This document shows positions 1-8,844 of a stretch of DNA of 53,456 nt, piece after piece; positions within the stretch are counted from its first letter, which is position 1, and every line of letters starts with the position of its first letter. The notes beneath the pieces were generated by a model. The model made no database searches. It worked only from the letters and a program-made list of their open reading frames with translations, and was not told the DNA's origin. The stretch is from Bacteroidia bacterium (lineage in GTDB: Bacteria; Bacteroidota; Bacteroidia; Bacteroidales; UBA932), in the NCBI GenBank assembly GCA_021153285.1, contig JAGKTT010000032.1, positions 1-53,456 on the forward strand, given 5' to 3'. The translations under genes and the position numbers were made by a program.

Positions 1-201
1 GCGCTGAAGGCATATGATATCCTCGGTCAGTCGAAGAATCTTTCAGTTACCGATGCCTCCAACTATCACCAGGAGACCCGAAACAACACGCTCGGACGTT
101 ACATAATCCTCTCCCTGACTTATCGTTTCGGAAACTTCGGAGGTGCAGCCGGTGGACGTGGTCCGGGTGGCTTCGGTGGTCCGATGGGTCCAAGAAGATA
201 A
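1..201 (+). CDS. Outer membrane beta-barrel protein, C-terminal fragment (cut by window start)
   Basis: The first 67 codons read in frame from base 1 to a TAA at 199-201. The peptide contains NLSVTDASNYHQE and NNTLGRYI and ends in a Gly/Arg/Pro-rich tail. It matches, almost residue for residue, the last strands and tail of the complete gene that follows at 309-3347. The two are therefore tandem paralogues of the TonB-dependent-receptor-like beta-barrel family, and this is only the 3' end. A strong terminator follows at 260-293, so the two copies are probably separate transcription units. Specific substrate cannot be judged from this fragment. Confidence 0.85.
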   Translation, partial: ALKAYDILGQSKNLSVTDASNYHQETRNNTLGRYIILSLTYRFGNFGGAAGGRGPGGFGGPMGPRR

Positions 202-259
202 ACTTTATCTAAAAAAGCCCTAAGGTCTATAAACCATTGATCAAATAATGTGTCTATAT

Positions 260-293
260 ACGCGGTGGCACTTATAATGCTGCCGCGTTTTTT
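260..293 (+). terminator. Rho-independent terminator between the tandem barrel genes
   Basis: An 11-bp stem (arms 260-270 and 278-288, two G-U pairs) encloses a 7-base loop and runs into six T residues at 288-293. It lies 58 bases after the stop of the first barrel gene and just before the second, so it should end transcription of the first. Confidence 0.8.
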
Positions 294-308
294 ATAAAAC
301 CTGTATAT

Positions 309-3300
309 ATGCATTCAAGAATCTCAAATTCTCTTCTTAAAATAGCGTTAGTCTGTGTCGCTATGATTTTCAGCCTTTCTGTTTATGCTCAGAATTCACT
401 TACAGTAAAGGCAAAGCTTGCTGATGAAAAGACAGGAGAACCTGTAGGCTTCGCCACAGCATCTCTTACGGTCAAAGGTGAAAAGGAGCCTGCAAAATAT
501 GTCCTTTCAGACAGCGAAGGAAATGTAAATCTTCAGAAGGTCCGTAAGGGAACTTATATCTTCAAGGCTGAATTGATGGGATATAAACCTTTTACAAAAG
601 AAATTACCGTAGAGAAGGATTTGAATCTCGGTACTGTGAATATGGCTGAGGATGCAGAGGTTCTTGATGCTGCGAATGTATCGGCGGTAGGTAATCCTAT
701 CCTCGTGAAGAAGGATACCATCGAGTATAACGCAGCCTCTTTCAAGACATCTGATAATGATATGCTTGAGGACCTTCTTAAGAAACTTCCAGGCGTGGAG
801 GTCAACTCTGACGGAAGTATTACAGCCAATGGTGAGACGATCAAAAAGATTACCATCGACGGAAAGACATTCTTCCTTGATGACCCTCAGCTCGCATCTA
901 AGAATCTTCCGGCTAAGATCGTTGAGAAGGTGAAGGTAGTGGAGAGAAAGTCAGAGCAGGCTCGTTTTACAGGTATAGATGATGGAAATGAAGAGACTAT
1001 CATTGACCTTTCAGTATACAAGGGAATGATGAACGGATGGTTCGGAAACCTTTCTGCCGGAGGTGGACACGATATGCCGGATCCTGGATATTATGGAAAC
1101 GGCAAGACTCCGCTCAAGGACGGATGGCGTTATCAAGGTGCCGGTATGGTCGGCAACTTCAAGGAAGATAGTCAGATAAGTGTGATATTGAATGCAAATA
1201 ACACTAATAACCGTGGTTTCAATGATCTCGCTGGAGGAATGATGCAGGGAATGCGTGGCGGTGGCGGCGGAATGGGCCGTGGAATGGGCGGATTCGGTGG
1301 AGGAAACGGTATCACCAGTTCCTGGATGGGTGGTCTCAATGGAGCATTCGATCTTTTCGACGGTGATATGGAACTTGCAGGAAACTATCTCTACAACGGC
1401 TCTGACAGATATGTCGAGGAAGAGAGTTCGAAGATCACATATATGGAAGATGGCAGCCGTCTCATAAATGACAACTATGGCTCAAGTACAAATGCCTCGC
1501 AGGGTCATAGATTCGGTGTCCGCCTCGATCACGAGTTCAATGAGAAAACTTCAATCCTCTTCGAACCTCAGTTTAATTTCGGAAATGGAGATTATTCGGA
1601 TATTTCCCGTTTCTCGACAAGTACAGCACGCGGTGCAGATACTACTTTCACCAATAAAGGTTTCAACAACAATTTTGGTAATAACACCAACTGGTCGACA
1701 AGCGGACGTTTCCTCTTCCGTCAGCGCCTGGGCAAAGCAGGCAGAACGTTTTCTGCCAATGTTGATTATAATTTCAGCAACAATGAGATGTCCGGCTTGA
1801 ATCAGTCACTTACCCAGACGGATTTCGATCAGGACGGCAACTATGAAAATGATATCGTGAATCAGGTATTTGACCAGCTCTCAAAGAACTCATCATTGAG
1901 CGGTCGTCTCGTTTACACTGAGCCTCTGGCCAAGACCCTCTTCCTTGAAGCTAGTTACCAGTATTCGTGGAACGTCAGCAAGAGCAGCAAGTATACTTAT
2001 AACGGTATCGGCAGCACTACTGACGGAACCCAGATATTCGAGGAAGGATATGATATGGAGAATTATGACCCTACATATTCAAACTCTATCCTGAACCGCT
2101 ACATCAATCAGCGAGCAGGCCTTACCCTCAGCTGGCAGAAGGAGAAGATCAATGCACAGATCGGAGCCCAGATCAATCCTACCGACACTTATAACGAGAC
2201 CAACGGCAAGTCATATGACAGCAAGGTGATCAACTGGTCTCCGGAAGCCCGTATCAGATATATGTTCAATGACAACTCGAACCTGATGGTCAATTATAAC
2301 GGTCGTTCGTCACAGCCGTCGACATCGCAGCTGATGCCTGTTCCGGACAATACGAATCCGTTGAACATTTCTCTCGGTAATCCGTACCTCCAGCCATACT
2401 TCACTCACAATATGAGGGCTAATTTCCGATATACGAACAGGACTACCTTCACCTCTATCAATGCAAGCGTGAATGGAGGCCTTGTCCAGAATTCGATCAC
2501 AAACGCCCAGTGGTATGATCAGGCTGGTACCCAGTACTCTATCCCTGTAAACAGCTCGGGTAACGGAAATGTAAATGCCCGTGTGATGGTGAACTCGCCT
2601 ATAGGATTGTCGAATTTCTCAATTATGTCCAGCACAAACGGTCGTTACAATCAGTCTGTTTCCTATATCGGAACAGGTTCGCTTTCAGCAGATAGATACT
2701 ATGATCCTGCAAAAGCAGAGTTCAATTATGAACTCTTCCATAAGGATTTTCCTGATCTTGACAAAACGGATGCTTTCACAAGGAACAGGATTCAGACAAT
2801 GGGCATCACCCAGATGCTTCGCCTGACCTACCGCAATGACTTTGTGGAACTCGTGGCTGGTGGACGAACAAATATGTCTAAGTCGTGGTACACAATGAAT
2901 GCAGCTAATCAGAAGGCGACTTGGAACAATAATGTGTCATTTGAAATGAACTGGACACTTCCGTTCGGAATGAATATCATCAGCGACCTTAATTATAACT
3001 GGTACAACGGGTATACAACTCAGCAGGAACCAGAATTCATCCTCAATGCAGAGATCACACAACTTCTTTTCAATAAGACCTGTACTCTCGCACTCAGAGC
3101 ATATGACCTCCTGAACCAGGCAAAGAACCTCTCGGTTACCGATGCATCCAACTATCATCAGGAAGTACGCAACAATACTCTCGGACGCTATATTGTGATT
3201 TCGTTCACATACCGTTTCGGAACATTCGGCGGCGGACGTCGTGGACACGGCCCTGGCGGAATGCGTGGTGGTCAGGGCGGAGGACCGTCCGGCGGTGGAA

Positions 3301-3347
3301 TGCGTGGCGGTATGATGGGACCTCCTCCGGGAATGATGAGGAGATAA
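309..3347 (+). CDS. Outer membrane beta-barrel family protein (TonB-receptor-like) with Gly/Met-rich tail
   Basis: The 1012-residue product starts with a signal peptide (hydrophobic residues 9-26, ending VYAQ). A carboxypeptidase-regulatory-like beta sandwich (about 28-120) follows, then a plug-like segment (about 120-235, with LEDLLKKLPGVEV and KITIDGKTFF). The remainder is a large beta-barrel typical of the outer-membrane-protein beta-barrel family found next to TonB receptors in Bacteroidota. Two low-complexity stretches stand out: a Gly/Met/Arg run near residues 309-337 and a C-terminal tail of about 40 residues made of GG, RGG, MRGG and PPGMMRR. The tail lies after the last predicted strand, so it would extend from the barrel end. 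The ATG at 309 gives the signal peptide. The gene is a tandem copy of the fragment at 1-201. Transport substrate is unknown. Confidence 0.88.
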   Translation: MHSRISNSLLKIALVCVAMIFSLSVYAQNSLTVKAKLADEKTGEPVGFATASLTVKGEKEPAKYVLSDSEGNVNLQKVRKGTYIFKAELMGYKPFTKEITVEKDLNLGTVNMAEDAEVLDAANVSAVGNPILVKKDTIEYNAASFKTSDNDMLEDLLKKLPGVEVNSDGSITANGETIKKITIDGKTFFLDDPQLASKNLPAKIVEKVKVVERKSEQARFTGIDDGNEETIIDLSVYKGMMNGWFGNLSAGGGHDMPDPGYYGNGKTPLKDGWRYQGAGMVGNFKEDSQISVILNANNTNNRGFNDLAGGMMQGMRGGGGGMGRGMGGFGGGNGITSSWMGGLNGAFDLFDGDMELAGNYLYNGSDRYVEEESSKITYMEDGSRLINDNYGSSTNASQGHRFGVRLDHEFNEKTSILFEPQFNFGNGDYSDISRFSTSTARGADTTFTNKGFNNNFGNNTNWSTSGRFLFRQRLGKAGRTFSANVDYNFSNNEMSGLNQSLTQTDFDQDGNYENDIVNQVFDQLSKNSSLSGRLVYTEPLAKTLFLEASYQYSWNVSKSSKYTYNGIGSTTDGTQIFEEGYDMENYDPTYSNSILNRYINQRAGLTLSWQKEKINAQIGAQINPTDTYNETNGKSYDSKVINWSPEARIRYMFNDNSNLMVNYNGRSSQPSTSQLMPVPDNTNPLNISLGNPYLQPYFTHNMRANFRYTNRTTFTSINASVNGGLVQNSITNAQWYDQAGTQYSIPVNSSGNGNVNARVMVNSPIGLSNFSIMSSTNGRYNQSVSYIGTGSLSADRYYDPAKAEFNYELFHKDFPDLDKTDAFTRNRIQTMGITQMLRLTYRNDFVELVAGGRTNMSKSWYTMNAANQKATWNNNVSFEMNWTLPFGMNIISDLNYNWYNGYTTQQEPEFILNAEITQLLFNKTCTLALRAYDLLNQAKNLSVTDASNYHQEVRNNTLGRYIVISFTYRFGTFGGGRRGHGPGGMRGGQGGGPSGGGMRGGMMGPPPGMMRR

Positions 3348-3369
3348 GACGATATCTGCTTTTAGGCAG

Positions 3370-5001
3370 CTAGTGGCTCGTCACAAACCTCACTCCAAGG
3401 GCCATCAGCAGAAGGAGGAAGAGGAAGGTGCAGAGTCTTCCGGTGATATCGCCGTGACTGACGAAGAATGTGATGTCGTCGCGAAGAGGAATGTAGCTTT
3501 TGATTACGGCCGGCTCCCACCAAGGGGTCGGCTGTAATATTTCGCCGGAAGGGGAGATGATGGCGCTGATGCCGGTATTGGCGCAGCGGGCTATTGCGCG
3601 ACGGGTTTCTATTGCCCTGAGGGAGGCATAGCTCAGATGCTGCCTGTATCCCGGGGTGTCACCCCACCATGCATCGTTGGTGATGATTGCCATTGCCTTG
3701 GCCCCTTTGCGGATGTAGTCTGTGTAATATTCTCCGTAAACCGATTCGTAACAGACTGCGCTTCCGATAGGAATCTTCTGCCCGTTTGTGCCACGGACAT
3801 TCAGGAGAGTCACTTCCTCCTGTCCGATACAGCGGCCCATAACTCCTCCGAGCATATCGTCTATTTTGCAGAATATTGCCGGATACGGTGTCATTTCTAC
3901 TGCTACAACGAGCTTGCTTTTATGGAAGATTTCGGTCCGTGCTGTGCCGTCTATCATCAAGGCTGAATTGTGGGATTCGACCCAGCGACCGTCGTTCAGA
4001 TGACGGGCTGTGTGCGATGGCTTTACAGGAGATTGGAAATAATCGTATGAAGATGCACCGAAAAGCATATTGACTCCGGGATAATGGCTCAGGAAGTCGG
4101 TGAAGCGTCTCCAGGTGCGGCTGCGGTCGTATTGGCCGCAGATAATGTCGTTGGTGAAGGTCTCAGGAGTTACGATGAGGAGAGGAGCTGCTGTACTGTC
4201 AGCGAAACGGGTGCTGAGCGCAGGGACTATCTGACTTTCCAGCAATGCGTTCTGCTGGTCCTGAGTCATCGCCTGGAACTTGTTGTATGGATCTATGTTG
4301 GGCTGGACGATAAGGACTTCGAGATTTTCAGTAGACTTGTTCATCGAATCCTCATATCTGTTTCCTATAGCACTCGAAATGATAAGCGGAGCAGCGAAAA
4401 GAGCGATAAGGCCTGTGAAAGCTGCTGCCTTTGCCTTGTTGTTCCAGCAGAAGAAGCTTCCGTCTGAAAGCGATACCAGAAGTCCGAAGATCGACAGGTT
4501 TGTGGCCCATATCCATAGCGAGCCGCCGAGCGTGCCGGTGATTTCATACCACTGGATGGCCCAGGTGGAACGTGCGAAAGAGTTTCCGAGCACGAGCCAA
4601 GGCCAGGATATTTCTGCATCGAAATAGAATCGCTCCCAGGCTATCCAGGTGACAGCCAGAAAGATATAAGGTAATGCTCCGCTGAATTTCTTCTTGCTGA
4701 GTCTGAACAGACCGAACACCAGGGACATCTGGAGTGAATTGGCCAATATGGCGAAGATGCCGCCTCCGACAGTGGCGTTACATACCCAGAAGGTTGTGAA
4801 GGTGTTCCAGAGTACGAAGGCGCAATAATGGTATATCCATATGTGCTTCTTGCCGAGCTGGCCGGCAATGCGTTCCATCATCAGCAGAGGCAGAAGCCCG
4901 AACAATGCAATAAGACCGGTGTGCGGTATGATGAAGGGAACTGACATCATCAGGGCGAAGAGCGCCACCAGTCCCCAGAGAAGCATATTTTCCTTTTTCA
5001 T
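3370..5001 (-). CDS. lnt: Apolipoprotein N-acyltransferase
   Basis: This inner-membrane enzyme adds the third acyl chain to the N-terminal cysteine of lipoproteins. The 543-residue protein has about six hydrophobic segments in its first 215 residues, then a nitrilase-fold domain, then one last membrane segment near the C-terminus. The expected catalytic triad is visible: Glu in TPETF (about 277), Lys in HKSKLVVAVE (about 343) and Cys in SAVCYESVYG (about 417), with NDAWWGDTPG just after. Length fits the family. It runs convergently with the barrel gene (22 bases apart) and divergently from the LysE-family gene. Many lipoproteins later in this window would be its substrates. Confidence 0.95.
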   Translation of the reverse strand: MKKENMLLWGLVALFALMMSVPFIIPHTGLIALFGLLPLLMMERIAGQLGKKHIWIYHYCAFVLWNTFTTFWVCNATVGGGIFAILANSLQMSLVFGLFRLSKKKFSGALPYIFLAVTWIAWERFYFDAEISWPWLVLGNSFARSTWAIQWYEITGTLGGSLWIWATNLSIFGLLVSLSDGSFFCWNNKAKAAAFTGLIALFAAPLIISSAIGNRYEDSMNKSTENLEVLIVQPNIDPYNKFQAMTQDQQNALLESQIVPALSTRFADSTAAPLLIVTPETFTNDIICGQYDRSRTWRRFTDFLSHYPGVNMLFGASSYDYFQSPVKPSHTARHLNDGRWVESHNSALMIDGTARTEIFHKSKLVVAVEMTPYPAIFCKIDDMLGGVMGRCIGQEEVTLLNVRGTNGQKIPIGSAVCYESVYGEYYTDYIRKGAKAMAIITNDAWWGDTPGYRQHLSYASLRAIETRRAIARCANTGISAIISPSGEILQPTPWWEPAVIKSYIPLRDDITFFVSHGDITGRLCTFLFLLLLMALGVRFVTSH

Positions 5002-5024
5002 TGTCAGTCGAAGTTATTCTCACG

Positions 5025-5053
5025 CAAAGATATGAAAATTATTACTACCTTTG
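5025..5053. promoter_or_regulatory. Divergent promoter elements for lnt and the lysE-type operon
   Basis: Two Bacteroidetes -7 elements (TAnnTTTG) lie back to back. TATCTTTG on the minus strand (5025-5032) is 23 bases before the lnt start, and TACCTTTG on the plus strand (5046-5053) is 32 bases before the ATG at 5086. A clear TTG at the -33 position is missing on both. The plus element would put the transcript start close to 5060, which argues against translation from the TTG at 5059. Confidence 0.5.
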
Positions 5054-5085
5054 TCTGATTGGATATTTATAAAAGCGTAGGTTTT

Positions 5086-5733
5086 ATGTTAGTAGATATG
5101 CTTAAAGGCTTTCTTGTGGGGATATGTGCGTCGGCTCCCATAGGACCGATAGCCATTCTCGTCGTACAGAAGTCCTTGAGCAAGGGACATAAAGCAGGCT
5201 TTGTGTCCGGTCTGGGTGCAAGTGTGGTGGATACGATTTATGCCTTCATTGCAATATTTGCCCTTGCCTTCGCACAGAAATTCATAGAAGATCATCAGAA
5301 TATCATTCTTCTGACAGGAGGAGCGGTTCTGGTAATAGTCGGACTGAGTATGGCTCTGTCCGATCCGTTCAGAAAACTTAAGGATGATGCAAACTTCTCC
5401 GTATCCCCAAAGGACTTCGGACAGGCATTGGCTGTGGGACTTTCGAATCCTATGGCGATTTTCGTGATGTTCACGCTTTTCGCCTTTTTCGGACTTGCGA
5501 ACGAGGCTCCTCGTGATTGGCACATCGCTCCGATAATCCTCTCGGTGAGTTGCGGTTCTGTGACCTATTGGTTTACGATGTCCTGGCTCTTGAGCCGTTT
5601 CCGCAAGACCTTCAAAATGAATACGATACTGTGGATCAGCAGGATCACAGGTGCAATAGTGGTAATAATCGGCATAGCTTTGCTCGGACAGGGACTCTTC
5701 AATGTTCTGTTCGAGGGCCAGCCAATAGTATAA
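5086..5733 (+). CDS. LysE/RhtB-family amino-acid exporter
   Basis: The product (215 residues from the ATG at 5086, or 211 from 5098) has the six hydrophobic segments and the early ASAPIGPIAILVVQKSL motif of the LysE family of inner-membrane amino-acid or metabolite exporters. A TTG at 5059 would lengthen it by nine residues but sits right after the -7 element, so 5086 is preferred. It starts a tight operon: the DUF362 gene follows after 7 bases, then the PASTA protein and the pseudouridine synthase. What it exports cannot be read from the sequence. Confidence 0.85.
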   Translation: MLVDMLKGFLVGICASAPIGPIAILVVQKSLSKGHKAGFVSGLGASVVDTIYAFIAIFALAFAQKFIEDHQNIILLTGGAVLVIVGLSMALSDPFRKLKDDANFSVSPKDFGQALAVGLSNPMAIFVMFTLFAFFGLANEAPRDWHIAPIILSVSCGSVTYWFTMSWLLSRFRKTFKMNTILWISRITGAIVVIIGIALLGQGLFNVLFEGQPIV

Positions 5734-5740
5734 GACAGCT

Positions 5741-6883
5741 ATGGAAAAATCTAAAGTATTCTTTACAGATCTCAGGACAGTTCCTGGAAATGACCTTCTT
5801 ACAAAGCTTGAAAAGCTCATCAGAAGAGCTGGTATTGCAGACATCGATTTCGATGGTAAGTTCACTGCCATCAAGATTCATTTCGGAGAACCTGGCAATC
5901 TGGCATATATCCGTCCTAACTATGCTGCCCGCGTAGTGGATGTAATCCGTTCTCTCGGTGGAAAACCTTTCCTTACAGACTCCAATACTCTTTACACAGG
6001 TGGACGCTCAAATGCAGTGGATCACTTGAATGCTGCTATGGAGAATGGTTTCAACAGGATAGGAGCTCACGCTGACGTAATCATTGCTGACGGTCTTAAA
6101 GGTACTGATTACAAGGAAGTTCCGTGTGGCGGTTCATATTGTCCTTCTCCAAAGATCGGAGCAGCTATTGCTGATGCTGATATCGTGATTTCAATGAATC
6201 ACTTCAAGGGACACGAGCAGAGCGGCTTCGGTGGGGCATTGAAGAATCTTGGAATGGGATCGGCCAGCGTCGGAGGAAAGCTCGAACTTCACTCTTCATC
6301 CCAGCCTATGATCGATGAGCAGAACTGCATCGGCTGCAAGGTCTGTGAGAAATATTGCCGTCACGACGCTGTGAAGGTGGTGGACCGTAAGGCTGTCATT
6401 GACTATGATAAATGTGTCGGATGCGGTCAGTGTGTGGCTGTCTGCCAGAAGTCTGCAGCAGTGGTGAAGGATTATGAGACTTCTGAAATGCTCAACAGCA
6501 AGATTGCCGAGTATGCTTATGCTGTAGTAAACGGCAAGCCTTCGTTCCATATCAGCTTCATTATGAATGTTTCACCTAACTGCGACTGCTGGGGACACAA
6601 TGATGCGGCCCTTGTTCCGGACATTGGAATCGCGGCTTCATTCGATCCTGTTGCTCTTGACTGCGCGTGTGCGGACCTGGTCATCGCTGCCCCTTCTCTC
6701 AAGGGCAATGCAATCTCAGACAAGGATCACGAGCATTCAGAAGAGTGCGGATGCGGACATCATCACAAGGGTGATGACAAGTTCCGTATCGTTCACCCTG
6801 ATACCAACTGGCAGGCCGGCGTGGAGTATGGTGAGAAGATAGGACTCGGCCGTCGTGCATATGAATTGATAAATGTAAGATAA
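5741..6883 (+). CDS. DUF362 domain protein with two 4Fe-4S clusters
   Basis: The 380-residue protein has a DUF362 domain with a ferredoxin-like insert carrying two [4Fe-4S] cysteine motifs, CIGCKVCEKYC (about 196-206) and CVGCGQCVAVC (about 227-237). The domain is seen in many anaerobes but its reaction is not established. Near the C-terminus (about 330-350) is an unusual insert rich in His, Cys and acidic residues (HEHSEECGCGHHH), which looks like a metal-binding loop. No signal peptide is seen, so it is probably cytoplasmic. It is the second gene of the lysE-rluD operon, one base ahead of the PASTA gene. Confidence 0.9.
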   Translation: MEKSKVFFTDLRTVPGNDLLTKLEKLIRRAGIADIDFDGKFTAIKIHFGEPGNLAYIRPNYAARVVDVIRSLGGKPFLTDSNTLYTGGRSNAVDHLNAAMENGFNRIGAHADVIIADGLKGTDYKEVPCGGSYCPSPKIGAAIADADIVISMNHFKGHEQSGFGGALKNLGMGSASVGGKLELHSSSQPMIDEQNCIGCKVCEKYCRHDAVKVVDRKAVIDYDKCVGCGQCVAVCQKSAAVVKDYETSEMLNSKIAEYAYAVVNGKPSFHISFIMNVSPNCDCWGHNDAALVPDIGIAASFDPVALDCACADLVIAAPSLKGNAISDKDHEHSEECGCGHHHKGDDKFRIVHPDTNWQAGVEYGEKIGLGRRAYELINVR

Positions 6884-6884
6884 A

Positions 6885-7688
6885 ATGGCAGAAAAGACAC
6901 AGAAGAAAGGCTTTTTCAATCATTGGATAGTGCGCAATCTTTTGATATGCGTGATCTTGGTGGTGGTGATGATAGCTGGTGCAATCATTTTCCTTAATGT
7001 CGTCACCAAGCATAATCAGGAACTAGTCGTTCCGGATTTTTCCAATATGACAGTAGCGGAGGCGGAAGCCGTGGCTTCTCAAGCAGGAATGAGGGTGGAG
7101 GTCACTGACTCGGTATTCGTCAAAAGGATGAAGAAGGGCGCAGTGCGCGATCAGAATCCTGCCCCTGGAGCTAAGGTGAAGGAGGGGCGTCGCATATCAT
7201 TGACCATCAATGCATTGAATGCGAAGAAGGTGACAATGCCGAACCTCGTAGGCCTTTCAATGCGTCAGGCTCTTGCAGAACTGCAGTCCAGAGGACTCGT
7301 TCCGGGCAGATTGATCTATGTAGAGGATATGGCGACAAATAATGTGCTCCGCCAGCTTCGTCGCAACCGTGAGATCGAACCCGGCGTGTCGATCGAGAGT
7401 GAGACTGTCATCGATCTCGTACTTGGATTGAATCCTGATTCAGAGGCAAGCACATATGTTCCAGATTTGCTCGGTAAACGTTATATGTCTGCTGTGGATC
7501 TTGTTCACAAACAATCGCTTAACGTGAAGACTCTCAGATTTGATGACAGTGTCAAGGATTATGATGACAGCCTTAATGCTATGGTCTACAGACAGTCTCC
7601 GGAGGCTTCCGAGATTCCAGTGAATCTTGGTGATGATGTTTCTCTTTATCTGACGATTGATCCTGAAAGAATACCAGCCAGACAGTGA
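6885..7688 (+). CDS. PASTA-domain membrane protein
   Basis: The 267-residue protein has a short cytoplasmic N-terminus, one membrane segment (about 17-37, LLICVILVVVMIAGAIIFLNV) and three PASTA repeats outside the membrane. They start near residues 47 (VVPDFSNMTVAEA), 118 (TMPNLVGLSMRQA) and 193 (YVPDLLGKRYMSA). PASTA domains bind peptidoglycan or muropeptides in Ser/Thr kinases and penicillin-binding proteins. Here there is no kinase or transpeptidase domain, so it is a stand-alone wall-sensing or wall-binding protein. Its stop overlaps the start of the pseudouridine synthase gene by one base (TGATG), so the two are translationally linked. Its role is not known. Confidence 0.9.
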   Translation: MAEKTQKKGFFNHWIVRNLLICVILVVVMIAGAIIFLNVVTKHNQELVVPDFSNMTVAEAEAVASQAGMRVEVTDSVFVKRMKKGAVRDQNPAPGAKVKEGRRISLTINALNAKKVTMPNLVGLSMRQALAELQSRGLVPGRLIYVEDMATNNVLRQLRRNREIEPGVSIESETVIDLVLGLNPDSEASTYVPDLLGKRYMSAVDLVHKQSLNVKTLRFDDSVKDYDDSLNAMVYRQSPEASEIPVNLGDDVSLYLTIDPERIPARQ

Positions 7689-8803
7689 TGAACGAAGATA
7701 GATTCTATGATTTTTCAGAGGAATCCGTAGAGGATTTCGATCCGGTACAGGCCGGTGATGAAGTGGCTTATGAGGATGAACAGCAAGAAATGTTCGAGCA
7801 TTACCGCTTCGATATTTCTTCAGGACAGGTTCCGATGCGTGTGGATAAATATCTCGCCACGCATATGGAATATACCTCTCGCCATCGCATCCAGCTGGCG
7901 ATAAAGGCCGAATATATAAGGGTCAATGACAAGATTGTCAAGGCCAATTACATAGTCCGTCCGGGAGATGTTGTCAAGTTCGTTATGCCTTACCAGCGTC
8001 GCGGTCTGGAGATTCTTCCGGAGGATATTCCTTTGAATATAGTGTATGAGGATGATGATCTGCTCGTGCTGAACAAGGAAGCCGGAATGGTAGTTCATCC
8101 GGGACACGGGCATTTCTCAGGTACATTGGTCAACGCTCTGGCTCATCATCTGGGAATCTCTCAAGGACCTGATGCTGAGGATGAAAGAATGGGCGTACTT
8201 GTTCACCGAATCGATAAGGATACCTCAGGTCTTCTTGTTGTTGCAAAGAATGATGAATCCCAGCTTAATCTTGCCAAACAGTTCTTTGTCCACTCGATCG
8301 AACGCCGTTATGTAGCAATTGTCTGGGGAAATCTGAAGGATGATCAGGGCACTATCATCGGCAACATCGGCCGTGACCCTAATGACCGTATGAGGTTCAA
8401 GGTTTTCCCTGACGGAGATCACGGAAAACACGCTGTGACCCATTATCGTGTACTCGAGCGTTTCGGATATGTTACTGTGGTGGAGTGCCGCCTTGAGACA
8501 GGACGAACACATCAGATACGTGTTCATTTCAATTGGATCGGTCATCCGCTTTTCAATGACAGCCGCTATGATGGTTCCGAGATCCGTAAGGGAACCATAT
8601 ATGCCAAGTATCGACAGTTCATTGAAAACTGCTTCAAGCTACTTCCGCGTCAGGCTCTTCACGCCAAGACTCTCGGCTTCGTACATCCGAGCACGAAGAA
8701 GGAAATCCGTTTCGACTCCGATCTTCCTGCTGATATGCAGGCCTTGATCGATAAGTGGCGTAAGTATTCTGAGAATATGACACAGTTCCTTGAAGAAGAA
8801 TAA
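7688..8803 (+). CDS. rluD: RluD-type 23S rRNA pseudouridine synthase
   Basis: The 371-residue protein has an acidic N-terminal extension (about 1-35), an S4 RNA-binding domain (about 45-105) and an RluA-family catalytic domain. The catalytic Asp lies in HRIDKDTSGLLVVAKN (about 174); ETGRTHQIRVH and HPLFNDSRY are also typical. Such enzymes isomerise uridines of the large-subunit rRNA. The ATG at 7688 overlaps the TGA of the PASTA gene and is preferred over a GTG three bases upstream. The exact target positions, hence the D subtype, are inferred from similarity only. Confidence 0.9.
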   Translation: MNEDRFYDFSEESVEDFDPVQAGDEVAYEDEQQEMFEHYRFDISSGQVPMRVDKYLATHMEYTSRHRIQLAIKAEYIRVNDKIVKANYIVRPGDVVKFVMPYQRRGLEILPEDIPLNIVYEDDDLLVLNKEAGMVVHPGHGHFSGTLVNALAHHLGISQGPDAEDERMGVLVHRIDKDTSGLLVVAKNDESQLNLAKQFFVHSIERRYVAIVWGNLKDDQGTIIGNIGRDPNDRMRFKVFPDGDHGKHAVTHYRVLERFGYVTVVECRLETGRTHQIRVHFNWIGHPLFNDSRYDGSEIRKGTIYAKYRQFIENCFKLLPRQALHAKTLGFVHPSTKKEIRFDSDLPADMQALIDKWRKYSENMTQFLEEE

Positions 8804-8805
8804 AT

Positions 8806-8844
8806 GAAAAAGGTGGGAAGCTAATCCAGCTTCCCACCTTTTTC
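8806..8844. terminator. Bidirectional terminator, partly inside the RNase G coding end
   Basis: A perfect 17-bp inverted repeat (arms 8806-8822 and 8828-8844, 5-base loop) begins with A residues and ends with T residues. It can therefore terminate both the rluD transcript and the convergent RNase G transcript. The RNase G stop codon (8821-8823) and its last seven codons lie inside the hairpin. Confidence 0.9.

Noticed and set aside
1255..1800. ORFs inside the barrel gene
   Set aside because: They are in another frame of the Gly-rich and barrel coding sequence and have no signals of their own.
5059..5085. TTG start for the LysE-family exporter
   Set aside because: It lies five bases after the -7 element, so it would sit at the transcript start, and the family begins at or near MLKGFLVG.
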